Shown piece by piece: positions 32,527 through 32,873 of a stretch of DNA of 32,873 nucleotides (positions within the stretch are counted from its first letter, which is position 1; each line of letters starts with the position of its first letter). Origin of the DNA: Myxococcota bacterium (GTDB lineage Bacteria > Myxococcota_A > UBA9160 > UBA4427); NCBI GenBank assembly GCA_029243605.1, contig JAQWRT010000048.1, positions 1-32,873 of the forward strand. Direction: 5' to 3'. A program made the position numbers and the translations under genes. The notes under the pieces are model-generated. The model was not told the DNA's origin, ran no database searches, and saw only the letters and a list, made by a program, of their open reading frames with translations.

Positions 32527-32873
32527 ATGCCCGAAGACTTCACTCTTGGAATCGCCCACCGCCGGGACCGAGCCGATTGCTTCGCCCTGCGTCGTCAGGT
32601 CTTCATCGAGGAGCAGGGTGTTCCCGAAGCCCTGGAACTCGACGGACTCGATGACCAGGCGACCCTTTGGATCGCCCGGTCGGGCTCCCGCACCGTGGGC
32701 ACCGCCCGGGCCCGGATCGTCTCCGGGGTCGCCAAGGCCGAACGCGTCGCCGTCCTCGCCGAACAACGCGGCGCGGGGGTGGGGCGATCCCTGATGGCGG
32801 CCATCGAGGCCTGGGCCGCGAGCCGGGGGCTCCAACGCATCGCTCTCAGCGCTCAGGAAGCGGCGATCCCCTT
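32527..32873 (+). CDS. GNAT-family N-acetyltransferase (partial, C-terminus outside window)
   Basis: At least 115 residues are visible, reading to the edge without a stop. RRQVFIEEQGVPEALELDGLD is the opening of the YjcF/ElaA-like GNAT group. ERVAVLAEQRGAGVGRSLM is the acetyl-CoA-binding motif A with the RGxGVG loop (R/Q-x-x-G-x-G/A). LSAQEAAIP is the following strand, where the family continues FY. The acceptor is unknown. The ATG at 32527 has AGGAG 12 bp upstream. Confidence 0.88.
   Translation, partial: MPEDFTLGIAHRRDRADCFALRRQVFIEEQGVPEALELDGLDDQATLWIARSGSRTVGTARARIVSGVAKAERVAVLAEQRGAGVGRSLMAAIEAWAASRGLQRIALSAQEAAIP

Noticed and set aside
1..32873. Mobile elements, tRNA or rRNA genes, phage genes, CRISPR arrays
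   Set aside because: No transposase, integrase, cas or phage protein signatures, no terminal inverted repeats with target duplication, and no tRNA- or rRNA-like stretches were seen by reading.

Overview
The window reads as a stretch of ordinary chromosome from a high-GC, diderm, proteobacteria-like organism. The supporting signs are outer-membrane beta-barrels ending in Phe, Lol-type ABC genes, periplasmic lipoproteins, a homodimeric pyruvate dehydrogenase E1 and a gammaproteobacterial-type aminopeptidase N. The small XRE regulator and the mix of solitary esterases, a sulfotransferase and TPR proteins would fit a deltaproteobacterial or myxococcal-type lineage, but the sequence alone does not settle the taxon. 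I see no rRNA, tRNA, insertion sequence, prophage or CRISPR array.

Layout: (1) 1-1844, minus: aceE, cut off by the window edge. About 720 bp without a convincing gene follow, then a small XRE-family regulator (2565-2843) facing away from aceE. (2) 2844-6317, plus: a DEAD-box-type RNA helicase with a DbpA-like RNA-binding tail, preceded by a leader with three overlapping inverted repeats, then a sulfotransferase with a coiled-coil tail. (3) 6354-8701, plus: a CoA-type Nudix hydrolase, then a copper-export pair. The pair is a CsoR-type repressor and an SO_0444/ArsP-type permease fused to an HMA domain. A consensus-like promoter and two tandem dyads precede it. (4) 8862-14252, plus: a tightly packed five-gene operon of a LolA-like periplasmic protein, two FtsX/LolC-type permeases, a LolD-type ATPase and an outer-membrane barrel, followed by an OprP/OprO-type porin. 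This set looks like a complete trans-envelope route for a lipophilic substrate.

(5) 22657-15684, all minus: a metallo-beta-lactamase-fold protein resembling ETHE1 but lacking nearly all metal ligands, a stand-alone receiver protein, aminopeptidase N, an ABC-F ATPase (EttA/Uup type) and a TPR-like secreted protein. (6) 22998-28334: a solute-binding lipoprotein (plus), a class-C-type serine hydrolase and a small lipoprotein (minus), an M20 deacylase (minus) and an MFS transporter (plus). (7) 28396-32265, minus: a Spy/CpxP-like periplasmic protein, then hisE-hisG (one unit, TTG start on hisG) and a type-B carboxylesterase. (8) 32527-end, plus: the start of a GNAT acetyltransferase.

The most interesting items are the five-gene LolA/ABC/barrel operon, the apparently metal-free ETHE1-like pseudoenzyme next to a receiver protein, the CsoR promoter with two operators spaced about two helical turns apart, and the competing-stem leader of the helicase gene. 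All functional calls come from motifs and recalled family features; no database search was run.
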